Below are positions 10,687-19,759 of a DNA stretch of 64,000 nt, piece by piece. The position numbers and the translations under genes are program-made. The stretch spans positions 248,001 to 312,000 of the forward strand of contig UBZT01000009.1 in the NCBI GenBank assembly GCA_900470155.1, read 5' to 3'. The DNA is from Hyphomicrobiales bacterium (GTDB taxonomy: Bacteria > Pseudomonadota > Alphaproteobacteria > Rhizobiales > Rhizobiaceae). How positions within the stretch are numbered: position 1 is the first letter of the stretch; each line of letters opens with the position of its first letter. The notes beneath the pieces are model-generated. The model was given only the letters and a program-made list of their open reading frames with translations. It did not search any database and was not told the origin of the DNA.

Positions 10687-10851
10687 ATCAGGCCGGTCTT
10701 CTGACTTGGCATCTGCTGCACACGCCGCCTTCCCGGTCTTGTCCACCAGTGGCCGGGTTTCCCCTTGCGCGCGCATCCACCTCACAGCGTTGGGCACGTG
10801 CCGGATTTGCGCCGGCTTCCCGATTCTCCCGCAAGACTGCGGGCACCTGAT
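10687..10851 (-). ncRNA. Cobalamin (B12) riboswitch controlling bluB
   Basis: Read on the minus strand, the region has, in order, closing stem P1 (ATCAGG pairing with CCTGAT at the two ends), the core block CGGCGCAAATCCGGC, the CTGTGAGG turn, GGCCACTGG, GACCGGGAAGGC, and the B12-box-like AAGTCAGAAGACCGGCC. These are the conserved blocks of cobalamin riboswitches in the correct order and spacing over about 165 nt. It ends about 56 nt before the bluB ATG. Control of translation or termination cannot be decided by eye. Confidence 0.92.
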
Positions 10852-10906
10852 CGTCAATCTTGTAGACCGATCGCTGGAGGACGCAAGCATCAGCCTGCGA
10901 CGAGCA

Positions 10907-11740
10907 TCAGTTGGAGACGGGGAAATAGCGGACAAAGGCGAATTCATCGCCATCGGGCGACCAGTTCGGCACATTGATCGTGCCCTGCCCGCCGAAGAGT
11001 TCGAACAGGGTTTCTGGCGAGCCGCCATCCATATCCATCAGCCGCAGACTGACCACGTGGTCGCGCGGGTGATCGAACACGTCCGGCGCATAGGAGAGGT
11101 ACAGAAGCTTGTCGCCCTTCGGCGAAGGATGCGGGAACCAGTCACCGGTATCGCTGTAGGTGATGCGCTCGACATCACTTCCATCGGGATGCATGCGCCA
11201 GATCTGCATCAGGCCACTGCGGCTGGAGTTGAAATAGATCCATTCGCCGTCGGCGGACCAATCCGGCCCGTCATTCCGCCCCTCGCCCATGGTCAGCCTG
11301 CGTTCCTCGCCGCCATCCACGGAAATCGAGTAGATGTCGAAGACATCCTCGCGAATGCCGCAATAGGCAAGGTTGCGACCGTCAGGTGACCAGCCATGCC
11401 AATAGGATGGCAGTTTTGCCGTCACCTGGCGCGGCTGCCCGCCTATGGCGGGAAGCACATAGATGCAGGATTTGCCGTGCTCCGTCTTGTCCGAGATGAC
11501 GACCAGAGATCCGTCCGGCGATATTCCGTGATCATTGTTGCATTCGATCGCAAAACCGGTGTCGAGTTGTACCGGTGCCTGTCCACCCTTCGGCGAAAGC
11601 CGGTAGAGCAGGCCGTTTTCATTGATCAGCAGATAGGAGCCGTCCGGCGACCAGTTCGGTGCCTCGACCAGATCGGCGGTCTGCCAGACCACACGGCTCA
11701 GCCGTGTGCGGATATTGTAGATCTCGACCGAACTGCGCAT
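10907..11740 (-). CDS. TolB-like beta-propeller protein, no signal peptide
   Basis: 277 residues made of repeated WD40-like/PD40 blades, seen as recurrent motifs NWSPDGSY, GISPDGSLV, GWSPDGRNLAY, DWSADGEWIYF, HPSPKGDKLLY and NWSPDGDEFAF. It resembles the TolB C-terminal propeller but has no secretion signal and no TolB N-terminal domain, so it is probably cytoplasmic; the partner is unknown. ATG at 11740 has GGAGGA six bases upstream. It follows nadE with a 42-nt gap and is probably co-transcribed with it. Its stop lies 55 nt before the B12 riboswitch. Confidence 0.75.
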   Translation of the reverse strand: MRSSVEIYNIRTRLSRVVWQTADLVEAPNWSPDGSYLLINENGLLYRLSPKGGQAPVQLDTGFAIECNNDHGISPDGSLVVISDKTEHGKSCIYVLPAIGGQPRQVTAKLPSYWHGWSPDGRNLAYCGIREDVFDIYSISVDGGEERRLTMGEGRNDGPDWSADGEWIYFNSSRSGLMQIWRMHPDGSDVERITYSDTGDWFPHPSPKGDKLLYLSYAPDVFDHPRDHVVSLRLMDMDGGSPETLFELFGGQGTINVPNWSPDGDEFAFVRYFPVSN

Positions 11741-11782
11741 CACGTCTCCTCCATGCCGCCGCGAAATCGGTTTCGCAGCCCC

Positions 11783-13462
11783 TCAGCGATCGCGAAAACG
11801 GTTGGTGATCGGATAGCGACGGTCGCGGCCGAAATTCTTCTGGGTGATCTTGACCCCCGGCGCCGATTGTCGACGCTTGTATTCGGCCAGATAGAGCAGG
11901 TGCTCGACCCGGTGGACGATTGCGATGTCGTGGCCGCGGGCAACGATGTCCTCGACCGCCATCTCCTTCTCGATCAGGCATTCCAGGATATCGTCCAGCA
12001 CCGGATAGGGCGGCAACGAGTCCTGGTCGGTCTGGTTCGGCCGAAGTTCGGCCGACGGCGCCTTGGACAGGATATTGGCTGGGATCACTTCGCCCGATGG
12101 GCCGAGCGCGCCAGGCGGCACATGGGCATTGCGCCAGGCGGAAAGCGCGTAGACCTGCATCTTGTACAGGTCCTTGATCGGATTGAAGCCGCCATTCATG
12201 TCGCCGTAGAGCGTCGCATAGCCGACCGACATTTCCGACTTGTTGCCGGTGGTAACCACCATCGAGCCGAATTTGTTGGAGATCGCCATCAGGATCGTCC
12301 CGCGCGCACGGCTTTGCAGGTTCTCTTCGGTAATCCCGCTTTCCGTGCCTTCGAACATTTCGGCAAGGCTCGACAGGAAGCCTTCGACCGGATCGGCGAT
12401 CGGCACGATATCATAATGGCAACCCAGTGCCTTGGCGCAGGCTTCGGCGTCAGCAAAGGAGTCCTTCGACGTGTAGCGATAAGGCAACATGACGGTGCGC
12501 ACCCGCTCCTCCCCCAGAGCATCGACAGCAATTGCGGCGCAAATGGCCGAATCGATCCCGCCTGAAAGGCCGAGCACCACGCTTTTGAAGCCGTTCTTGT
12601 TGACGTAGTCGCGGAAACCGAGAACGCAGGCGCGGTAGTCTGCCTCCTCCTTCTCCGGAATGCGGGACATCGGCCCTTCATCACAGCGCCAGCCACTGTC
12701 GGTCCGCTTCCAGGTCGTGACAGACAATGTCTCCTCGAACTGGCTCATCTGAAACGCCAGCGATTTGTCACCATTGAAGGCAAAGCTTGCACCGTCGAAC
12801 ACAAGTTCGTCCTGGCCACCCAACTGGTTGGCAAAGATGAGCGGCAGGCCGGTCTCGATCACCTGGCGCAGGGCCACCTGATGACGCACATCGACCTTGC
12901 CACGATAAAAAGGAGAGCCGTTCGGCACCAACAGGATCTCGGCTCCGGTTTCGGCCAACGTCTCGCAGACGCCGGCATCGTTCCAGATTTCCTCGCAGAT
13001 CGGCACGCCGATGCGCACGCCGCGAAAGTTGACCGGTCCGGGCATCTCGCCTTCGACAAAGACGCGCTTCTCGTCGAATTCGCCGTAGTTCGGCAGATCG
13101 ATCTTGTCGCGAAACGAAAGGATCTTGCCGCCATCAAGAATGGCCACCGAATTATGCCGTCCCTTTTCGCTCTGACGCGGGAACCCGATGATCACGCCAG
13201 GGCCGCCGTCGGCAGTTTCTGCCGCCAGTTGCTCGACGGCAGACAGGCACGCGCTGAGAAACGCTGGCTTCAGCACGAGATCCTCAGGCGGGTAGCCGGA
13301 AATGAACAGCTCCGTCAGAAGAAGCAGATCAGCGCCCTGAATTGCAGCGTCCGACCGCGCAGCGCGCGCCTTCGCCAGATTGCCGACGACGTCGCCAACC
13401 GTTGGATTGAGTTGCGCAATGGCAATGCGCAGGACATCTGTTTTTTGCAATGTTTCGCTCAT
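11783..13462 (-). CDS. nadE: Glutamine-dependent NAD+ synthetase
   Basis: Last step of NAD synthesis: nicotinic acid adenine dinucleotide plus glutamine and ATP gives NAD+. It has 559 residues. The N-terminal nitrilase-type glutaminase carries the Glu in LLTELFISGYPPED, Lys in FRDKIDLPNYGEF and Cys in VGVPICEEIW cut here to PICEEIW. The C-terminal synthetase carries the P-loop LGLSGGIDSA, TTGNKSE and the YGDMNGG segment. The chosen ATG at 13462 begins MSETLQK; the open frame extends upstream but without conserved sequence. The downstream neighbour is the TolB-like propeller. Confidence 0.95.
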   Translation of the reverse strand: MSETLQKTDVLRIAIAQLNPTVGDVVGNLAKARAARSDAAIQGADLLLLTELFISGYPPEDLVLKPAFLSACLSAVEQLAAETADGGPGVIIGFPRQSEKGRHNSVAILDGGKILSFRDKIDLPNYGEFDEKRVFVEGEMPGPVNFRGVRIGVPICEEIWNDAGVCETLAETGAEILLVPNGSPFYRGKVDVRHQVALRQVIETGLPLIFANQLGGQDELVFDGASFAFNGDKSLAFQMSQFEETLSVTTWKRTDSGWRCDEGPMSRIPEKEEADYRACVLGFRDYVNKNGFKSVVLGLSGGIDSAICAAIAVDALGEERVRTVMLPYRYTSKDSFADAEACAKALGCHYDIVPIADPVEGFLSSLAEMFEGTESGITEENLQSRARGTILMAISNKFGSMVVTTGNKSEMSVGYATLYGDMNGGFNPIKDLYKMQVYALSAWRNAHVPPGALGPSGEVIPANILSKAPSAELRPNQTDQDSLPPYPVLDDILECLIEKEMAVEDIVARGHDIAIVHRVEHLLYLAEYKRRQSAPGVKITQKNFGRDRRYPITNRFRDR

Positions 13463-13622
13463 GATCAACGGTTTAACCGCTCGATTGACGGATCGCAACG
13501 GCGTCTGCCAACCAAGCGTGCGGTCGCCACCCAACCATCGATCAAAAACGGGGAACAATCGGGCCTTTGGCACAGTTCATGTAGCGTTCATGACGAATAT
13601 GTGACAGCTATGCGAACCTTTG

Positions 13623-15593
13623 ATGAAATTGGCTTTTCTCGCGGAGAACTCTGTGGCTGATACGCGTGCGAAATCGGTAAATTCCAGCCTTTTGGCAGCA
13701 GCTGTCGGCACCACACCTCGCCGGGATGAAGCGCGCGCCACCGGGCGTGCCGGACGCATCGTTTTCCCGCTGATCAACACCGCATTGCTGGCGATCGTCA
13801 CCATCGTTCTCAGCGAATGGCTGGCGCGCGGAAGCCTGAACGATATCGCCGACTACATGCTGTCGCCCGCTCGCCCGGGCATGATTGCAGCAGGCATGCT
13901 TTTTTTGATGATGCTGTTTGGCGATGCCATCGTCGGGCGTGCCTATCAGTCGGCGTTGCTGATCGTACCGCTGTCGCTCCTGCCCGCCTTCTTTTCCGGA
14001 CAGAAACAACTGTTCTTGTCTGATCCGCTGTTTCCGAGCGACCTGCTGTTCGGTCGCCAGATCGTGGAACTTCTGCCTGTCATGGTTGCTGCCCGTCCGC
14101 TTGCGGCAACGGGCATGGCGCTATTGGCTTTGGCTATCCTTGGTGCACTTGGCTACTTGATCTTCGTCAGCCGCCGGCTTTTCCCGCGCATCCTTCCCGT
14201 GGTCCGCATTGGTCGCACGTTGGTCGCAGCCCCGATCCTCGCCGGTTTTGTCACGCTGATGGATCCGATGGCATTTTCCTATGTCCGCGATCGGCTGAAT
14301 ATCGTGCCGATGATGTGGGACCAGAAGGAAAACTATCGTCACAATGGCTTCCTGCTTGCCTTCGCTTTTAATGTCCCGATGGCCAATGTCGGTGCGCCGG
14401 ACGGCTACAACAATCTCGCGGTCTCAGACATTCCGACCGACCGCCTGCCCGCGACGTTCTTTTCGGGACGTCAGGCCGATGTCATCATGATCATGAGCGA
14501 ATCGCTCTGGGATCCGACGCGCATGTCCAGCATCCGCTATTCCGGCGATCCGATGCCGACCATGCGTGCCAACCAGTCTGGCAATGTATTCTCGCCGGAA
14601 TTCGGCGGCATGACCGCCAATGTTGAATTCGAGGCCCTGACAGGGTTCAGCAACGCGTTCCTGCCCTACGGCAGCATTCCCTATCAGCAGTATATCCGCC
14701 GCCCTTTGCCGTCGCTTGCCACATTCTTCGAATCGAAAGGTTACGTCACCAAGGCGTTCCACCCGTTCCAGAGTTGGTTCTGGAACCGCCAGAACGTCTA
14801 TCAGGCACTCGGCTTCCAAAGCTTCCAATCCGAGGAAAACATGCCTGCGATGGAAAAGCGCGGCATCTTTGCCTCCGACGATGCGTTGACGCGCCATATC
14901 ATCAGTCAGGCCGACAATACCGCAAAGCCGTTTTTCTTCTTTGCCGTTACGTTGCAGGGCCATGGCCCCTACGAGACCAATCGCTACAAGAAGAACTCGA
15001 TCGAGGTTGACGCCCCAACCTTGTCCGACGGGAGCGCAAGTGCATTGGCCACCTATACGCAGGGCGTCAAGGAAGCAGATCAGAGCCTTAAGATGCTGAT
15101 GGACTGGGCCAAGAAGCGCCGGCGGGAAACCATCATCGTGCTTTTTGGCGACCACCTGCCGCCGCTCGGCACGGTCTATACCGAGAGCGGCTACATGGCC
15201 GATCAGGTCGCGACCCGCAAAGCCTCCGTTGCGACGATGAAACGCGAGCATGAAACACCACTGGTTGTGTGGTCCTCCAAGCGCGGCATGCAGAAGAATC
15301 TCGGCTCGGTCAGTCCCTCGCAACTGCCGCATTTCATCGTCAGGATGAGCGGATATCGACATCCGTTCTATACCGGCATGCTCGGTCGTGTGCAGGAACG
15401 TTATACTGTGATCGACCGCCACCAGTTGATCGAGCGCAACAACCGAGCTCAGCCCGATTGGTCCGTGTCCGGCCGCATTGATCCCACCATCCGTGACTAT
15501 CGCTTGCTTCAACATGATATGATGTTTGGTGAAGGCTTTGGAACTGAACGGTTCTTCCCCGAACAAGCCGAAAGACTACAGCCGGTGACGTGA
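13623..15593 (+). CDS. LTA-synthase-family membrane phosphoglycerol transferase/sulfatase
   Basis: 656-residue inner-membrane enzyme: about four or five membrane segments in the first 220 residues and a periplasmic sulfatase-fold domain after about 280. The catalytic block GGMTANVEFE supplies the Thr nucleophile of the LtaS/OpgB group. MSESLWD supplies an early metal ligand, and the later FGDHLPP gives Asp-His ligands. Members of this family in rhizobia add phosphoglycerol to cyclic beta-glucans or related envelope glycans; that role here is inference. Start ATG 13623 is possible, but GTG at 13653 (GGAG six bases upstream, protein beginning MADTRAK) may be the real one. Confidence 0.8.
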   Translation: MKLAFLAENSVADTRAKSVNSSLLAAAVGTTPRRDEARATGRAGRIVFPLINTALLAIVTIVLSEWLARGSLNDIADYMLSPARPGMIAAGMLFLMMLFGDAIVGRAYQSALLIVPLSLLPAFFSGQKQLFLSDPLFPSDLLFGRQIVELLPVMVAARPLAATGMALLALAILGALGYLIFVSRRLFPRILPVVRIGRTLVAAPILAGFVTLMDPMAFSYVRDRLNIVPMMWDQKENYRHNGFLLAFAFNVPMANVGAPDGYNNLAVSDIPTDRLPATFFSGRQADVIMIMSESLWDPTRMSSIRYSGDPMPTMRANQSGNVFSPEFGGMTANVEFEALTGFSNAFLPYGSIPYQQYIRRPLPSLATFFESKGYVTKAFHPFQSWFWNRQNVYQALGFQSFQSEENMPAMEKRGIFASDDALTRHIISQADNTAKPFFFFAVTLQGHGPYETNRYKKNSIEVDAPTLSDGSASALATYTQGVKEADQSLKMLMDWAKKRRRETIIVLFGDHLPPLGTVYTESGYMADQVATRKASVATMKREHETPLVVWSSKRGMQKNLGSVSPSQLPHFIVRMSGYRHPFYTGMLGRVQERYTVIDRHQLIERNNRAQPDWSVSGRIDPTIRDYRLLQHDMMFGEGFGTERFFPEQAERLQPVT

Positions 15594-15602
15594 GCAGGCG
15601 AT

Positions 15603-15658
15603 ACTTGTCACCTCCCAAGTCACCTATGTTGACAAGTCATGGATCGGTGCACTATTGC
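15603..15658 (+). promoter_or_regulatory. Candidate promoter overlapped by an inverted repeat
   Basis: TTGACA at 15629-15634 is followed after 18 bases by TATTGC at 15653-15658. The -35 lies within an 8-bp perfect inverted repeat, ACTTGTCA (15603-15610) and TGACAAGT (15630-15637). This could be the promoter-operator of the next gene, which has a leader of about 135 nt. Confidence 0.3.
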
Positions 15659-15797
15659 GGAAAAGTCAATTTAATCTCATAGACTTTTTTTGTTCAAAAA
15701 TGCTGCGCGCTTGATAGTGTCTTAGTCCGCTCATCTTGACCGGATTTTCGTTCGCGCGGCAGTCTTGAACGTGACACTATTCAACAGAGCACCAACC

Positions 15798-16685
15798 ATG
15801 CCGCAACTTACGCGTGCCGAAATCGCATCTCACGCCTTGTTTCCCGCAATCGAGAAACAGATCGCACAACATCTCATTGCCATTCACAACGAGACGCCAC
15901 GGTTGTCACGTCTGAAGGCGTCGCATCGCAAGTGGCTGATGACCCATGCAATGTTCGCTTTGTCACTCAGCCGCCGCGACGACGATCCGCTGTCCGGACT
16001 GACAGCGACGCGCTTCGTCGAGATCGTCATGCGGCTCGGCGCTGCCAGCCGCAACACCGCGACCGCCTATCTCTCCGAGTTGGTGGCCTACAAATTTCTG
16101 CGTGACATTCCCGATATCCCTGACAAGCGGGTGCGTGTTCTCGAAACGACCGAAATCAGCAACGCAGCGATGATGCGCTGGTTCGTCGGCCACATGGCCT
16201 GCCTCGACCGTCTCGATGGTGGCAATAGAGAGGCGACGACCGTGGCGGATCCGCGCATCTTCCGTCTCGGTCAGCCGATCGCGGCCGAAATCCTGGTTGC
16301 CGATCCGCTCTGGCGCGATCCGCCCGATAGCATCGGCCATTTTCTGTGGTCAGATCTCGGGGGCATGATTCTGCATGACCTGATTGCGCGTCTGGGCGAT
16401 TTTGACCGCTCAGCAAAGCGAACCGTGGTCGGCGTGGTGACGCTCGCCGAATTAAGCGAGATCTACATGATTTCAGCGACCAATCTGAAGCGCATGTTCA
16501 AGAAAGCGGAAAGCGAAGAACTGCTGGGCTGGGAACTGCCGCGTCGGCGCGGTGACCTTTGGCTGAGCCAGCGCTTCATCGAGGATTATTTCACCTGGCA
16601 ATCCGCCAAGTTTGCAGCGTTGGAAATCGCCTATCGCAAGAGCCGGCAACAATTGACGATCGATCAGGATGCAGCGGCAGCGTGA
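15798..16685 (+). CDS. Unrecognised protein, possible tandem winged-helix regulator
   Basis: 295 residues with no family I recognise. Two regions look like winged-helix DNA-binding folds: about residues 55-110, with a recognition-helix-like SRNTATAYLSELVAYKFL, and about 205-265, TLAELSEIYMISATNLKRMF followed by a basic wing PRRRGDLWL. No signal peptide or membrane segment is visible. ATG at 15798 is the first ATG in frame; GTG at 15771 and TTG at 15765 are also open. It stands alone between the phosphoglycerol transferase-like gene and the convergent GFA gene, with its own candidate promoter. The regulatory role is inference. Confidence 0.55.
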   Translation: MPQLTRAEIASHALFPAIEKQIAQHLIAIHNETPRLSRLKASHRKWLMTHAMFALSLSRRDDDPLSGLTATRFVEIVMRLGAASRNTATAYLSELVAYKFLRDIPDIPDKRVRVLETTEISNAAMMRWFVGHMACLDRLDGGNREATTVADPRIFRLGQPIAAEILVADPLWRDPPDSIGHFLWSDLGGMILHDLIARLGDFDRSAKRTVVGVVTLAELSEIYMISATNLKRMFKKAESEELLGWELPRRRGDLWLSQRFIEDYFTWQSAKFAALEIAYRKSRQQLTIDQDAAAA

Positions 16686-16729
16686 GATGATCTGCCAAAT
16701 CCGCTGGATATCCATATGGTGAGGTAGGT

Positions 16730-17131
16730 TCAGACAGTGCTGCTCGCCGGATATTGCGGCAGATCATCATTGATCGTGTAGTAGTCTCCCTTGTCGGCGC
16801 AATAGATATGATAGCCACCTGCAATGCCGGTGGGCTGATCAAAAAGCCCTGCCATGATCGACATCCTCCCGCTATCGTCCGCCCGCCAGAACAATGCCGA
16901 TCCGCACAGGCGGCAAAAACCACGTTGCGCCTCCGGGCTTGAACGGTAATACGAGATTGCATCTGCCCCGGTGATCACGACGTCATCCATCGCGGCGTCA
17001 GTTGTCGCATAGATGTGGCCCGTCTGCCGTCGGCACTGCGAGCAATGGCAAAAACTGACAGGGTTCAACTTTCCCCTTACGGTCAGACGAACGGCTTGGC
17101 ACAGGCAGCCGCCAATATGAATCTCGCTCAA
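16730..17131 (-). CDS. GFA-fold zinc protein (glutathione-dependent formaldehyde-activating enzyme family)
   Basis: 133 residues with the GFA/CENP-V zinc-binding Cys set: GGCLCQAV near the start (C9, C11), FCHCSQCRR (about 28-36) and FCRLCGSALFW (about 72-82). The family includes an enzyme reported to speed S-hydroxymethylglutathione formation, but most members have no proven function. No formaldehyde dehydrogenase gene lies nearby. It is convergent with the upstream putative regulator. Confidence 0.8.
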   Translation of the reverse strand: MSEIHIGGCLCQAVRLTVRGKLNPVSFCHCSQCRRQTGHIYATTDAAMDDVVITGADAISYYRSSPEAQRGFCRLCGSALFWRADDSGRMSIMAGLFDQPTGIAGGYHIYCADKGDYYTINDDLPQYPASSTV

Positions 17132-17516
17132 TCCACCCTCCTAAATGTACGAGACATCAGGATCGCGGATGTCCGGCGTCGGGTCAAATCAAGTAATTTG
17201 ATGCAAAGCTTGGCAGTTTGGCTAGGTACGACGCCGCAAAGTAGGCCGTCACAATGAAGGGAAAATCGCACAAATGTTAACGCCTTTTGGGCGCTCAGGT
17301 GAGCGAACCGTCGTGGCGCAAGCGAACAACCGCAGAATCCAGCGTCTTGTTAGCGCAACCAGAAACATCAGAGAAAATAAAAAAACACAACCGTTACAAG
17401 TATTTGAATTAAACATAAGCGTGCATCTATACTTTTGATACAACCGAGTAACCAACCATTAAATGGTTCCGTATTTCCATATAAATCTAAATTACAAATA
17501 TCAAATGGAGAGGCCG
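17132..17516. other. Intergenic region upstream of the tadE-like gene
   Basis: 385 bp without a supportable gene. It becomes markedly AT-rich from about 17370 (runs of A and T, TTGAATTAAAC), unlike its surroundings. It contains a perfect 7-bp inverted repeat, AACCATT (17454-17460) and AATGGTT (17462-17468), separated by one base, 48 bp before the tadE ATG. It probably holds divergent promoters for the GFA and tadE-like genes. Short frames here have no ribosome site. Confidence 0.5.
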
Positions 17517-17939
17517 ATGCTTTGCCGTTTTCGTTTCCTCAAAGATGTTAGCGGTTCATCGGCCATCGAGTTCGCCATCCTGGCACCGCTGTTCTTTCTC
17601 GTGGTGTTTTCGATGCTAGGCTATGCGATTTACCTCAGTGCCAGCCATGCCGTTCAGCAGATCACCGCCGATGCCGCCAGAACCGCGATTGCAGGGTTGA
17701 GCCTGCGTGAGCGCCAGCACCTTGCCGAAGATTATGTCAAAACGGCCACCTCGGACTACGCGTTCCTGGATTCAGAAGCCTTTGCGGTCGCCGTCAATGA
17801 CAGCCCCGACAATCCGAACCAGTTCACCGTCAACATCTACTACGACGCTTCAGGACTGCCGATCTGGAACCTTTACAGCTTCGCCATGCCTGACAGCACG
17901 ATCCGGCGCTTTTCAACGATCAGGGTGGGGGGAATATGA
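17517..17939 (+). CDS. TadE-like pseudopilin-type protein
   Basis: 140 residues from the ATG at 17517, which has GGAGAGG a few bases upstream. Residues about 10-40 form the TadE-like leader and hydrophobic helix: SGSSAIEFAILAPLFFLVVF, with the conserved Glu in AIEFA. A soluble extracytoplasmic domain follows. TadE/TadG proteins are minor pseudopilins of the Flp pilus. The stop is directly followed by the ATG of the TadG-like gene, so the two are probably translated together. No other tad/cpa gene is present in this window. Confidence 0.8.
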   Translation: MLCRFRFLKDVSGSSAIEFAILAPLFFLVVFSMLGYAIYLSASHAVQQITADAARTAIAGLSLRERQHLAEDYVKTATSDYAFLDSEAFAVAVNDSPDNPNQFTVNIYYDASGLPIWNLYSFAMPDSTIRRFSTIRVGGI

Positions 17940-19679
17940 ATGGGCGAACGTCTCCGTGAAGGTCTCTTGGGCTTCAGGGCTCTTGCGCGCGACAACGATG
18001 GCAACATCGCCATATCCGCAGCACTGGTTTCCCCCCTGATCATCGCGGCGCTGGCACTCGGCGTCGACTACGGCAGTCTCACGCTTCAGCAGCGCGAAAT
18101 GCAGCAGGCCGCAGATCTGGCGGCAATCGCCGCCGCCGCAAATCTCGCAGATCCAGAACAGGCAACGTTTGACTATTTCCAGATGAATGGCCTGAAAATC
18201 CCGGTTGCGACCGCCAAGGGCCTTCTGACCGAGACGGGTCTCGTTCCATACGATCCCAATGAAGTTCCGGCCATCCTGGCAACCGTCACTCCTGGCCGAT
18301 ACACCGCCGATCCGGCACTTTCCGTGGCTGCCCGCTTTGTCAGAACCCGCAGCCAAGCAGATGCGGCGCGAGTCGAGATCCACGGCAAGGGCAATCTCTA
18401 TTTCGCCAGCGCCTTTGCCGAACCACCTTCACTCGGCGCGGTCGGCACCGCAGCGGCGAACAAGGTCGCCGCATTCTCGATCGGTTCGCGCCTCGCAAGC
18501 CTGCATGACGGGATTCTCAACTCTGTCCTGTCCGGCCTGCTCGGAACCACTGTCGACCTGGATGTCATGGATTACCGTGCACTGCTCGACACCCAGGTCA
18601 ATGCGCTCGGCGTCATTGACGCGCTTGCGGTCGATCTCGGTCTCACGGCATTGACCTACGGCGAATTACTGGAAACGGACATAGCCTATGGTAACCTGCT
18701 TCGGGCGATCCTCGGCACATCAGGCTTGGAACCCCGTACCCGAACGGCGCTCGAAGCCCTGGTACGCACGGCATCCAAAACCAAGCTTACCTTGAAGCTG
18801 GCAGAAATCATTGGATTGGAACCTTTGTCCCACAATCTCGTCGGCAGCTCGGATTTCATGGCGCTGGACCTCGAAGTCTTTGAACTGCTGACAACTGCGG
18901 CAAGCGCGGCAAATGGCCAATCGCAAATCGATCTCGACCTCGGCGCCAAGGTCCCGGGCCTTGCATCCGCCAAACTCAGTCTTGCGATCGGCGAACGGGC
19001 GGTCGTATCGCCACGGTCGGCTGTCGGTGCGCCGGGAACGATCATCCGCACCGCGCAAACGAGACTGGCAATCGAAATCACCAGCGAGGGTCTGTTGGCA
19101 CTTGCCGGAATCAAGGTGAAGGTGCCGGTCTATCTCGAGGTCGCTTATGCGGAGGCAAAGATTTCAGACGTAATCTGCCGAAGTGCCAGCAATGTGCCGT
19201 ACGTGAAGGTTGAAGCGGTACCTGGTATTGTGGAACTGGCCTTGGGAGAGGTCAACTCCAAGGCATTTGCCAATTTCGGAACCACGCCCCGCGTGACCAA
19301 GGCAAATCTTGTCGCAGCCCCCCTGCTCGGTATCGACGCGATTGCACATGTCACGGCAACCAATATGGACAAGAGAACCCTGATCTTCAGCGCTGCCGAC
19401 ATCAAGGATGGCACGCTCAAGACAATATCGACGAGCGACACGCTGACATCGCTGCAGACCTCATTGCTGAAGAACCTCGATCTCGACATCCGGCTGGGAC
19501 CACTGAGCATCGCCAGTCCCAAAGCCATCCAGTCTGCCCTTTCAGACACCCTTTCGGCGCTGACGGTGCCGCTCGACAAGATCCTCTACAACACGCTGTT
19601 GACGCTCGGCGTCAGGGTTGGCGAGGCGGATATAAGGGTCACCGACGCACGCTGCATGCAGTCGGTTCTCGTCCAATAG
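17940..19679 (+). CDS. TadG-like membrane-anchored surface protein
   Basis: 579 residues. The N-terminus has the TadE/TadG pattern (DNDGNIAISAALVSPLIIAAL, shown here as two parts DNDGNIAIS and ALVSPLIIAAL) with a single membrane helix at about 22-45, then YGSLTLQQREMQQAADLAAIAA, the Putative_Flp_pilus_TadG signature. The remaining 500 residues are a long extracytoplasmic region without a von Willebrand domain that I can see, rich in Ala, Leu and Thr, with few Cys. It starts immediately after the tadE-like stop, with GGGGGGA upstream. Likely a pilus-assembly or adhesion factor; role uncertain. Confidence 0.75.
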   Translation: MGERLREGLLGFRALARDNDGNIAISAALVSPLIIAALALGVDYGSLTLQQREMQQAADLAAIAAAANLADPEQATFDYFQMNGLKIPVATAKGLLTETGLVPYDPNEVPAILATVTPGRYTADPALSVAARFVRTRSQADAARVEIHGKGNLYFASAFAEPPSLGAVGTAAANKVAAFSIGSRLASLHDGILNSVLSGLLGTTVDLDVMDYRALLDTQVNALGVIDALAVDLGLTALTYGELLETDIAYGNLLRAILGTSGLEPRTRTALEALVRTASKTKLTLKLAEIIGLEPLSHNLVGSSDFMALDLEVFELLTTAASAANGQSQIDLDLGAKVPGLASAKLSLAIGERAVVSPRSAVGAPGTIIRTAQTRLAIEITSEGLLALAGIKVKVPVYLEVAYAEAKISDVICRSASNVPYVKVEAVPGIVELALGEVNSKAFANFGTTPRVTKANLVAAPLLGIDAIAHVTATNMDKRTLIFSAADIKDGTLKTISTSDTLTSLQTSLLKNLDLDIRLGPLSIASPKAIQSALSDTLSALTVPLDKILYNTLLTLGVRVGEADIRVTDARCMQSVLVQ

Positions 19680-19705
19680 GCAAGGCGCGCGAAGCGCCGA
19701 AAAAG

Positions 19706-19735
19706 AAAGGGCCGAAGCTCTCGCATCGGCCCTTT
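19706..19735. terminator. Bidirectional terminator between tadG-like and DAHP synthase genes
   Basis: A 10-bp perfect stem, AAAGGGCCGA (19706-19715) and TCGGCCCTTT (19726-19735), with a 10-base loop. A-rich sequence before it and T-rich sequence after it make it usable from both strands. It lies between two convergent genes. Confidence 0.8.
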
Positions 19736-19759
19736 GCATATTCTTGCTGAACGAACAGC

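Noticed and set aside
17249..17455. A 68-codon minus-strand frame upstream of the tadE-like gene
   Set aside because: No ribosome site, atypical composition, and it lies in an AT-rich promoter-like stretch.
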